The translations under genes and the position numbers were made by a program. From an uncultured Bacteroidota bacterium (GTDB lineage Bacteria > Bacteroidota > Bacteroidia > Chitinophagales > Saprospiraceae): a stretch of 12,302 nucleotides of DNA. This document shows, in pieces, positions 1 to 5,247 of the stretch (positions within the stretch are counted from its first letter, which is position 1; every line of letters starts with the position of its first letter). The notes beneath the pieces are model-generated. The model saw only the letters and a list, made by a program, of their open reading frames with translations, was not told the DNA's origin and did no database searches. The stretch covers positions 1 to 12,302 of the forward strand of contig CALGAA010000013.1 in NCBI GenBank assembly GCA_937952445.1. The letters run 5' to 3'.

Positions 1-64
1 CAGGACTCGAACCTGCAACCTGCGGTTTTGGAGACCGCTGCTCTACCAATTGAGCCACTCTCCT
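1..64 (-). tRNA. tRNA-Trp(CCA), 3' end cut by window edge
   Basis: Read on the minus strand from position 64, the cloverleaf is a 7-nt acceptor strand AGGAGAG, TG, a D arm GCTC/GAGC, an anticodon stem GCGGT/ACCGC with loop CTCCAAA (anticodon CCA, Trp), and a T arm beginning GCAGG-TTCGAGT-CCTG. The last T-stem base, the 3' acceptor strand and the discriminator lie outside the window. It follows tuf by 80 nt. A tRNA-Trp between tuf and secE-nusG is a common bacterial arrangement, so secE is expected just beyond position 1. Confidence 0.95.
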
Positions 65-77
65 CTATGTCCAAAAC

Positions 78-116
78 ACATATGATTGGGCTTTATTCCA
101 AAACCCAATCATATGT
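78..116 (-). terminator. 13-bp hairpin between tuf and tRNA-Trp
   Basis: Positions 78-90 (ACATATGATTGGG) pair perfectly with 104-116 around a 13-nt loop. On the minus strand the stem is followed by GTGTTTTGG, which has only four consecutive T. It could be a leaky terminator that lowers transcription into tRNA-Trp and the genes beyond. It could equally be a processing or stabilising hairpin at the 3' end of tuf mRNA. The pairing is certain; the role is inferred. Confidence 0.5.
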
Positions 117-144
117 TTATTTGAACATTTTATTCATGGATTCC

Positions 145-1341
145 TTAGTCCAGGATTTCCGTCACCTGACCGGCTCCGATCGTACGTCCGCCTTCCCGGA
201 TTGCGAATCGCAAACCTTTTTCCATAGCGATCGTGTTGATCAGTTTAACCTCCAGACCTACGTTGTCACCCGGCATAACCATTTCTACGCCATCAGGCAA
301 CGTAATGTCACCGGTTACGTCAGTTGTTCGGAAATAAAACTGTGGTCGGTATCCGTTGAAGAAAGGCTTGTGTCGTCCTCCTTCTTCTTTACTCAGTACG
401 TACACCTCACATTTGAAATGTTTGTGTGGTTTTACCGAACCAGGCTTACAAATAACCTGTCCACGCTGGATATCTTCTTTGTTAATACCCCGGAGCAACA
501 AACCGGCGTTATCACCAGCTTCTCCCCGATCCAAAATTTTACGGAACATCTCTACTCCGGTAATGGTAGAAGTTTTAGGCTTCTCACCTTCACCCATCAT
601 TCCGATAATTTCTACAGGATCACCTACGTTGATCACACCTCGCTCGATTCGACCTGTAGCAACAGTTCCCCGACCTGTAATAGAGAATACGTCCTCAATA
701 GGCATCAGGAATGGCTGGTCAACCAAACGCTCAGGCTCAGGAATATCAGCATCAACGGCTTCCATCAATTTCTTGATTTGAGCAATTGCGTCAGCATCAC
801 CCTCCAGTGCTTTCAATGCAGATCCCTGGATTACGCTGGCGTTGTCACCATCAAATTCGTACTGATCCAACAACTCCCGTACTTCCATTTCAACCAATTC
901 GAGCATTTCAGGGTCGTCAACCAGGTCCACTTTATTCATAAATACTACGATTTGCGGAACACCAACCTGACGAGCCAACAAAATGTGCTCGCGGGTCTGT
1001 GGCATAGGACCGTCGGTAGCAGCCACTACAAGGATAGCTCCATCCATCTGTGCAGCACCTGTAACCATGTTTTTCACATAGTCCGCGTGACCAGGACAAT
1101 CCACGTGGGCATAGTGACGGTTCGCTGTTTCGTATTCTACATGCGAAGTATTAATGGTAATACCCCGTTCTTTTTCCTCGGGGGCAGCGTCGATGGAATC
1201 GTAATCCATTTTCGACGCCAATCCATCAGAAGACAATGCATATGTGATCGCTGCTGTGAGCGTTGTTTTACCATGATCCACGTGACCAATGGTACCAATG
1301 TTTAAGTGCGGCTTACTCCGTTCAAAAGTTTCCTTTGCCAT
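145..1341 (-). CDS. tuf: Translation elongation factor EF-Tu
   Basis: This 398-residue GTPase carries aminoacyl-tRNA to the ribosomal A site as a ternary complex with GTP in the cytoplasm. The G motifs are all present: GHVDHGKT (19-26), RGITI (59-63), DCPGH (81-85), NKVD (136-139) and SAL (174-176). Domains 2 and 3 follow, including GRGTVATGRIERG and a C-terminus ending in VTEILD. The length fits the family (about 394-400). The ATG at 1341 begins MAKETFERSKPHLN, the usual EF-Tu N-terminus, so the start is firm. It lies 57 nt after tRNA-Thr(GGU) with no strong promoter seen between them, so it is probably co-transcribed with the four upstream tRNAs. The leader contains a short inverted repeat, ATCAA/TTGAT. 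No second tuf copy is in the window. Confidence 0.99.
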   Translation of the reverse strand: MAKETFERSKPHLNIGTIGHVDHGKTTLTAAITYALSSDGLASKMDYDSIDAAPEEKERGITINTSHVEYETANRHYAHVDCPGHADYVKNMVTGAAQMDGAILVVAATDGPMPQTREHILLARQVGVPQIVVFMNKVDLVDDPEMLELVEMEVRELLDQYEFDGDNASVIQGSALKALEGDADAIAQIKKLMEAVDADIPEPERLVDQPFLMPIEDVFSITGRGTVATGRIERGVINVGDPVEIIGMMGEGEKPKTSTITGVEMFRKILDRGEAGDNAGLLLRGINKEDIQRGQVICKPGSVKPHKHFKCEVYVLSKEEGGRHKPFFNGYRPQFYFRTTDVTGDITLPDGVEMVMPGDNVGLEVKLINTIAMEKGLRFAIREGGRTIGAGQVTEILD

Positions 1342-1398
1342 TACATGTGATTTTTATTTATCAACAATTAATTGATGTTACCATCCTCGCTAACATGG

Positions 1399-1470
<72 letters not shown>

Positions 1471-1485
1471 ATAAAATATATATTG

Positions 1486-1558
1486 AGCGGGAGACGAGAT
1501 TCGAACCCGCGACCCTCAGCTTGGAAGGCTGATGCTCTACCAACTGAGCTACTCCCGC
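1486..1558 (-). tRNA. tRNA-Gly(UCC)
   Basis: Read from 1558: acceptor GCGGGAG, TA, D arm GCTC/GAGC, anticodon stem TCAGC/GCTGA with loop CTTCCAA (anticodon TCC, Gly), T arm with TTCGAAT, acceptor CTCCCGC, discriminator T; 73 nt. The following bases are CAA, so CCA is not encoded. It lies 15 nt upstream of tRNA-Thr(GGU), so the two are likely cut from one precursor. Confidence 0.97.
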
Positions 1559-1605
1559 TTATGTATATCTTAATCGTAAATTGTAAACTACCCAATGTAC
1601 ATCTG

Positions 1606-1688
1606 TGGGGGCGATAGGATTCGAACCTATTCAGACGTAGTCACCAGATTTACAGTCTGGCCCGGCTCTCCCACTCCGGCGCGCCCCC
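1606..1688 (-). tRNA. tRNA-Tyr(GUA)
   Basis: Class II tRNA of 83 nt with a long variable arm. Read from 1688: acceptor GGGGGCG pairs with CGCCCCC, the D region is CCGG...CCGG-rich, and the anticodon stem CCAGA/TCTGG encloses loop CTGTAAA (anticodon GTA, Tyr). The extended variable arm is followed by a T loop TTCGAAT and discriminator A. No CCA is encoded. Position 8 appears to be C rather than the usual T, a small oddity. It is the second tRNA of the operon, as tyrU is in E. coli. Confidence 0.95.
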
Positions 1689-1956
1689 ATTGTAGTCCAT
1701 CTTAACTATATATGCACCGACGTCCTAACCCGTTACCCTGACTCAACCCATGAACACCCCATTTTGTTCCAGGGTGTGCTCACCGGCCGATTTAAAAGTG
1801 AACCGATCAAAACGTCTACATATCTAATTTATGCCTTTTACACTCTGGTCTGATAATTACAGGGAAAGAAAAAGAAAGCAAGACCTTCGTGTATTGATAT
1901 TCATCCAAATGAATCCCACTGCTTCGAATGACTCCGAATGATTGTGCAATTCATTG
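1689..1956 (-). other. 268-nt spacer inside the tRNA-tuf operon
   Basis: This stretch separates tRNA-Thr(UGU) from tRNA-Tyr, whereas the next two tRNA-tRNA gaps are only 47 and 15 nt. No convincing reading frame is present and I find no exact TAnnTTTG promoter. One stem-loop is clear: ACACCC (1754-1759) pairs with GGGTGT (1772-1777) around 12 nt. On the minus strand the same segment can instead pair GAACA with TGTTC, so two exclusive hairpins are possible. Function unknown. Confidence 0.4.
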
Positions 1957-2030
1957 AGCCAGCAGAGGGATTCGAACCCCCGACCCGCTGATTACAAATC
2001 AGCTGCTCTGGCCAACTGAGCTATGCTGGC
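1957..2030 (-). tRNA. tRNA-Thr(UGU)
   Basis: Read from 2030: acceptor GCCAGCA, TA, D arm GCTC/GAGC, anticodon stem GCTGA/TCAGC with loop TTTGTAA (anticodon TGT, Thr), T arm CGGGGG-TTCGAAT-CCCT, acceptor ending TGCTGGC, discriminator T; 74 nt. No CCA is encoded. It is the first tRNA of the operon, corresponding to thrU of E. coli. Confidence 0.97.
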
Positions 2031-2238
2031 TAATATAAAACGGACTGATAAACAAGGAAACCTCGTCCCTACATCCATTTTGTAGCCATTGACTCAATCA
2101 TAACACATCTGATCTTCCTATTTCTTCTTCCTGTTCTCAGGTTCGTAAACCACCCGGAACCATGAAGAGAGTAAGGTGTTAGCGATAGATATATTAAAAA
2201 ATAATTTCAAATTCCATTGCTTTCTCTTAAAGCGATGG
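2031..2238 (-). promoter_or_regulatory. 5' leader of the tRNA-tuf transcript
   Basis: About 200 nt separate the proposed promoter from the first tRNA. On the minus strand the leader can form CCTG-AGAA-CAGG (2130-2141) and GGTTC...GAACC (2140-2161). These share two bases and are therefore alternatives. No open reading frame stands out. The segment is presumably removed when RNase P cuts the tRNA 5' end. Any regulatory role is a guess. Confidence 0.35.
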
Positions 2239-2270
2239 CAAAGATAGGATAATAGTTTTTATTATCAAAA
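2239..2270 (-). promoter_or_regulatory. Promoter of the tRNA-tuf operon
   Basis: On the minus strand TTTTG (2270-2266) is followed after exactly 19 nt by TATCTTTG (2246-2239). This is a full match to the Bacteroidota housekeeping consensus (TTTG at -33, TAnnTTTG at -7). Transcription would start near 2231. A perfect consensus suits a gene set that must be transcribed very strongly. The match is seen; activity is inferred. Confidence 0.75.
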
Positions 2271-2340
2271 CAGAATTCAGTATTTTTTTTAGCCCAAAAA
2301 CGAGCTTATCGGCGGGGCTTGCCCGGGGTACCAACCATCC

Positions 2341-2499
2341 CATTGGGGTGTGCCTGAGGTGCATAAATCGGTGCATCAATCCTGATTCCGTATGGTCTGC
2401 GTTTTATGTATACCACAACGCATGAATCCTGGTATCCCACAGGAGGATCTCAATTAAAAATCTGAGTTGATCCCCATACGACATTTGAAGTCCCCAATA
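2341..2499 (-). ncRNA. Candidate structured RNA with nested multi-branch fold
   Basis: Six stems nest without conflict. Outer stem: 2342-2348 (ATTGGGG) with 2492-2498. Inside it sit a small hairpin (TGA-TGCA pairing TGCA-TCA, 2355-2378, 2-nt bulge) and a second 7-bp stem, 2389-2395 (CGTATGG) with 2474-2480. That stem closes a four-way junction of three hairpins: TGCGTT/AACGCA (2398-2422), TCCTG/CAGGA (2427-2444) and GGAT-CTCA/TGAG-ATCC (2445-2473, 3-nt bulge), joined by linkers of 0-4 nt. On the minus strand both long stems extend by a U-G pair (2481/2388 and 2499/2341); on the plus strand these would be A-C mismatches, so minus is favoured. No known RNA family is recognised, and it is not a tRNA because no T loop is present. 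A DNA-level palindrome or mobile-element remnant is also possible. Confidence 0.35.
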
Positions 2500-2527
2500 C
2501 AGATAGTGCGTCCACACGATTCGGTCG

Positions 2528-2559
2528 AAAAAGAAGAGGCAGCCTTATGCGACTGCCTC
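2528..2559 (-). terminator. Intrinsic terminator-like hairpin downstream of hpf
   Basis: On the minus strand GAGGCAG (2559-2553) pairs perfectly with CTGCCTC (2542-2536) around a 10-nt loop, followed by TTCTTTTT. This is the layout of a rho-independent terminator for minus-strand transcripts, most simply the xer-hpf transcript. It lies about 390 nt past the hpf stop, which is far for a simple 3' UTR. It could instead end a separate small RNA, or be one more hairpin of the structured region. Confidence 0.55.
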
Positions 2560-2949
2560 AAGTATGCTGTTGTTACGCACTATTCGAATCACAAGCTGCG
2601 GGTTCTATGATAGCTAGGTAACCGAAACTTCTCATCACCGCCTGAACCTGATCGTCCGCATGTTTCAGCTAAAATTCCTCCACCCTCACCCTATTAATTC
2701 TACACGAACGCCTCTATCCTCCATTTCACACGTCACTCTCACGGCTTCACCTCTCCTTGTCTTCGTTCTGCCAACTAAGTGCCGGGCACTAATTCGCCGA
2801 ATTTTAAGTTCCTATCGTGGTATTTCAAAATATTTTTGTCAGATAGAAGAAGCATAACCGCGCATAGTGGAGTCTACGTAGGGCTTATGGTGATGATGAA
2901 CTGGCAAAAAAGATGAAGAAATACCCATAGGAATTTATGATTTGGTGAA
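2560..2949. other. 390-nt stretch without a recognised gene
   Basis: No reading frame here looks genuine. The minus strand is purine-rich around 2690-2770. Two tight palindromes lie side by side: GTGC-CGG-GCAC (2779-2789) and AATTC-GCC-GAATT (2791-2803). A longer pairing with one U-G (CTGAAAC with GTTTCGG on the minus strand) also occurs. Short coding-like fragments appear in different frames but are broken by stops. It could be a structured 3' region of the hpf transcript, a dispersed repeat or a decayed mobile element. The sequence does not decide between them. Confidence 0.3.
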
Positions 2950-3249
2950 CTAATACGACCGCTGCATTTCCTTGTGCTTGATAATTTGACGCTTCAACTT
3001 ATCAAGAGCCGCATCTGTCGCAGATTCGAAAGTACGATCGACTTCTTTGATGAAAATGGTGTCACCAGGAACTTGAATTCTGGCTTCAAATATTTTATCC
3101 CGTACCTGTCCCGAATTCTCCAACTTCAAAAATACACTTACATCCAGGATTTGATCATAAATCTGTTCAAGCTTGGCTAATTTTTTCTCGATAAATTCGA
3201 TCAACCGGGCGTCGGCTGTGAAATGTACGGATTCAACTCTTACTTTCAT
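2950..3249 (-). CDS. hpf: Ribosome hibernation-promoting factor, short form (HPF/RaiA family)
   Basis: This 99-residue protein fits the ribosome-associated HPF/YfiA family, which binds the 30S subunit near the mRNA and tRNA sites and silences ribosomes in starvation or stationary phase. The beta-alpha-beta-beta-beta-alpha order is apparent: MKVRVESVHF (1-10), a basic helix with EKKLAKLEQIYD (21-32), strands around 37-69, and a final helix with ALDKLKRQIIKHK (81-93). It lacks the C-terminal dimerisation domain of long HPF. I chose the ATG at 3249 because family similarity begins at MKVRV. An in-frame upstream ATG at 3303 would overlap the 3' end of the recombinase gene and add 18 unrelated residues. 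It starts 19 nt after the xer stop, so the two are probably one transcript. The xer-hpf-tRNA-tuf order recurs in Bacteroidota and groups translation-related genes. Confidence 0.9.
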   Translation of the reverse strand: MKVRVESVHFTADARLIEFIEKKLAKLEQIYDQILDVSVFLKLENSGQVRDKIFEARIQVPGDTIFIKEVDRTFESATDAALDKLKRQIIKHKEMQRSY

Positions 3250-3268
3250 GTGTTTTGGATTTAATGAA

Positions 3269-4174
3269 TTAATGAATGTCGCTATCGAGATCAGGCAGCG
3301 CATCGCGATACGACTGCTTTAGCTTCTCGATGCTATTGTGTGTATATATCTGAGTCGCAGCTAACGAACTGTGACCTAATAATTCTCTTATCACCTGAAT
3401 ATCAGCCCCTCCATCCAGCAAATGGGTGGCGATCGAATGGCGCAAGACATGGGGGGTAATTCGTTCAGAATTGGCCCATGCGCTTAAAATAATGCGGACC
3501 CGATTGTAAATCCATTTCGGATATACCTTTTTTCCATTATCGTTGAGCATGACATATTCGGATCTGACTCCAAATTCCTCTGAAGTTAAATTTCGATAGT
3601 GCTTTAATTGCTTGACCAACTGGGGACGAATAGGGACCTGTCGCTGTTTCCGGCGTTTTCCCGTCACCAGGATCATTCCGGCATTCAAGTGGACATCCGT
3701 CCAATTGAGCTCAAGTAATTCCGCCCGACGCATACCCGTCTCGTAAAGAAGCGCAATCAACATCCGGTCCCGGACATCCTTCCACGTATCATCTGCTGCG
3801 AAATGAAAATAATTTTTTATGGTATTTTCGGGAATCACCTCAGGAAGAGGCCTGGAGGCTCTCATGCTCTGAACAGCAAGGACAGGATTGGTGCTCACTT
3901 TCCCCTCCCGGATCAGAAATTGATAAAAGGATCGAAGACAGGAAATTTTCCGGTTGATCGTATTTCGATCCAACACGTTCTCAGCCAGATGATAGATCCA
4001 GCTCCGAACATGAACCATCTCTACATCTCTCCAATTTTCGAGCTGGTATTGATCCGACAGATATACTAAAAACTGTTTCAAATCACCTTGATAGGCCACC
4101 AAAGTATGGGGCGAATACCGTTTCTCGTACCGGAGATAACTGACAAAATCTTCTACCGTCCGAAGTCCAATCAT
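3269..4174 (-). CDS. Tyrosine recombinase, XerC/XerD type
   Basis: This 301-residue site-specific recombinase has an N-terminal SAM-like DNA-binding domain (about 5-90; note SPHTLVAYQGDL, 21-32) and a C-terminal catalytic domain (about 110-295). The catalytic set is complete: Arg149 (GMRRAEL), Lys173 (TGKRRKQ), His242 and Arg245 (PHVLRHSIATHLL), His268 (LLGHSSLAATQIYTH) and the nucleophile Tyr277. Length and motifs fit chromosomal XerC/XerD enzymes, which resolve chromosome dimers at dif during division, rather than the more divergent integrases of mobile elements. The position next to hpf also fits a housekeeping role. Which of XerC or XerD it is cannot be decided from one sequence, so no symbol is given. 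ATG at 4174 is the natural start. A candidate promoter lies 40 nt upstream and hpf follows 19 nt downstream. Confidence 0.93.
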   Translation of the reverse strand: MIGLRTVEDFVSYLRYEKRYSPHTLVAYQGDLKQFLVYLSDQYQLENWRDVEMVHVRSWIYHLAENVLDRNTINRKISCLRSFYQFLIREGKVSTNPVLAVQSMRASRPLPEVIPENTIKNYFHFAADDTWKDVRDRMLIALLYETGMRRAELLELNWTDVHLNAGMILVTGKRRKQRQVPIRPQLVKQLKHYRNLTSEEFGVRSEYVMLNDNGKKVYPKWIYNRVRIILSAWANSERITPHVLRHSIATHLLDGGADIQVIRELLGHSSLAATQIYTHNSIEKLKQSYRDALPDLDSDIH

Positions 4175-4213
4175 CTACTGCGTTTATCACCTAAAGTATA
4201 CAACTTGTACTAC

Positions 4214-4245
4214 TAAATATAGTTTATTATTCTGAGAAATTAAAA
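4214..4245 (-). promoter_or_regulatory. Candidate promoter of xer-hpf
   Basis: On the minus strand TTTTA (4245-4241), exactly 19 nt, then TATATTTA (4221-4214). Each box differs from the Bacteroidota consensus by one base, G to A, at its end, and the spacing is identical to the tRNA-tuf promoter. Transcription would start about 33 nt before the xer ATG. The region is AT-rich, so a chance match is possible. Confidence 0.45.
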
Positions 4246-4274
4246 TCTTTTTTTAATCCACCTGCCTATTTCAC

Positions 4275-4318
4275 CAAAAAACAAAAGCCATCTCAGAAAT
4301 ATTTCCAAGATGGCTTTT
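4275..4318 (-). terminator. Intrinsic terminator of the susC-susD-lipoprotein operon
   Basis: An 11-bp perfect stem, AAAAGCCATCT (4283-4293) with AGATGGCTTTT (4308-4318), encloses a 14-nt loop. On the minus strand it is followed by GTTTTTTGG, giving a classic stem plus T-run. It sits about 85 nt past the lipoprotein stop and insulates the xer promoter downstream. No plus-strand gene approaches from the other side. Confidence 0.88.
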
Positions 4319-4322
4319 CTTC

Positions 4323-4394
4323 GGGCTATGTAGCCCATAACCTTTAAATATCTCAAACAAGCACCCGGGTCATCCGCTAACGGACATCTCCCGG
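4323..4394 (-). repeat. Two further hairpins in the 3' UTR of the Sus-like operon
   Basis: Between the lipoprotein stop and the main terminator lie GGGCT-ATGT-AGCCC (4323-4336) and a longer interrupted hairpin, CCGGG (4365-4369) with CCCGG (4390-4394), which itself encloses TCCG-CTAA-CGGA (4373-4384). Neither is followed by a T-run in the minus direction. They may protect the 3' end of the mRNA from exonucleases. The pairing is seen; the role is a guess. Confidence 0.5.
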
Positions 4395-4403
4395 ATCAGT
4401 GTG

Positions 4404-5213
4404 CTAATTTTTGGTAAACTGGAAATCAAATGACCCAAAAGATCCTTGATCTACTGTAATCGTAAACAACATATCCATGCTTCCATCACAAGTGTTCAAC
4501 ATACCTGATCCGGCGTATCCCAAACCTGTATATGGATTACCCCAGGGAGCGGTAGAAGATGCTAATACTGAATGTACAGCGGTAACCGAGAAATCCAGTG
4601 GATCGACGATCAGTTTCAACGGTCCCTGATCTTCTTCAAGTCCATCAATGGTTGCCAAACCTGTCACATACAGCGTGTATTCATCGTTGGGATCGGCTTC
4701 GATGGTAATGCCACCATCAACTCCCCATCCACCACTGACAGCGCGGTAACTTCCGGTTACGTTGCTGACTTCGTATCCACAAACCACCGCAACATTGAAA
4801 GCTGCACTGGAAAAGTACGATTGACCTCCCTGAGTGGTTTTTACTTCAAAATTGAACACATCAGCAGCTTCAATATCAGAGAGTTGCAAGCCCAATTTGG
4901 CTGCTACTTCCGTCAGGGGAATGGTTAATGTAGCCGGGAAGCTCGTCACTGAAGCTACTTCCGCCCGCTTTTTATCCCCTTTATATGAAACCAGAATGGC
5001 CGCCTGATCCACAGTTGGATCATCGAGTACCACATCAAATTTCACGAAGGTATTCTCCAGGTCATTAACATCATAGGTGGCCGGGTTGAGGTTTTGAATT
5101 CCGGGCACTGATGTGACACCCCTTTGGCCGGCTGGATCGATTACTTCCGTTTCACATGAAGACAACATGAATCCGAAGACCACGACCCAGCAAAATATAT
5201 TTATAATTTTCAT
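4404..5213 (-). CDS. Uncharacterised surface lipoprotein of a SusCD-type operon
   Basis: The 269-residue product has a lipoprotein signal peptide: a basic start (MKIIN), a hydrophobic core, and lipobox LSSC with Cys20 as the predicted lipidated residue. The mature part appears all-beta. An N-terminal segment (about 35-145) resembles an Ig-like fold with PATLTIPL near 93-100. A second segment (about 150-269) is rich in Gly, Asp and aromatic residues (SGGWGVDGG, APWGNPYTG). Two other cysteines, 145 and 242, may form a disulfide. It begins 34 nt after the susD stop and ends before the operon terminator, so it is the last gene. Proteins at this position (SusE/SusF-like) often bind substrate at the cell surface. 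I recognise no named family, so substrate binding is inferred from position and export signal only. Confidence 0.8.
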   Translation of the reverse strand: MKIINIFCWVVVFGFMLSSCETEVIDPAGQRGVTSVPGIQNLNPATYDVNDLENTFVKFDVVLDDPTVDQAAILVSYKGDKKRAEVASVTSFPATLTIPLTEVAAKLGLQLSDIEAADVFNFEVKTTQGGQSYFSSAAFNVAVVCGYEVSNVTGSYRAVSGGWGVDGGITIEADPNDEYTLYVTGLATIDGLEEDQGPLKLIVDPLDFSVTAVHSVLASSTAPWGNPYTGLGYAGSGMLNTCDGSMDMLFTITVDQGSFGSFDFQFTKN

Positions 5214-5247
5214 TTCTACTTAGTTTATAAAATTGACAATTTTATTA

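Noticed and set aside
28..1305. Open frame of 425 codons on the plus strand
   Set aside because: It lies entirely antisense to tuf, whose codon bias leaves the opposite strand open. The translation has no recognisable domain, and the start overlaps tRNA-Trp.
2227..2343. 38-codon minus-strand ORF starting at ATG 2343
   Set aside because: It runs straight through the consensus promoter of the tRNA-tuf operon and has no family resemblance. The open frame is probably chance.
2350..2380. Direct repeat of GGTGCAT as a possible CRISPR or iteron unit
   Set aside because: Only two short copies occur, with no spacer regularity. They are better explained as the arms of a small hairpin.
2389..2480. Cloverleaf that might be an unusual tRNA (7-bp closing stem, 2-nt linker, three arms on the plus strand)
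   Set aside because: No TTCRA-type T loop, no 5-bp T stem with a 7-nt loop, wrong arm sizes and no variable region. It is not a functional tRNA.
2660..2857. 65-codon plus-strand ORF
   Set aside because: It is low in recognisable features, crosses the two palindromes at 2779-2803 and has no start signal or neighbour to support it.
3250..3303. Upstream ATG extension of hpf
   Set aside because: It would overlap the end of the recombinase gene and add 18 residues with no counterpart in the family. The start at 3249 matches the conserved N-terminus.
3269..4174. Recombinase beside tRNA genes as a sign of an integrated island
   Set aside because: The enzyme has XerC/D-type length and motifs and sits with hpf in a conserved order. 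No repeated tRNA 3' end was found as an attachment site.
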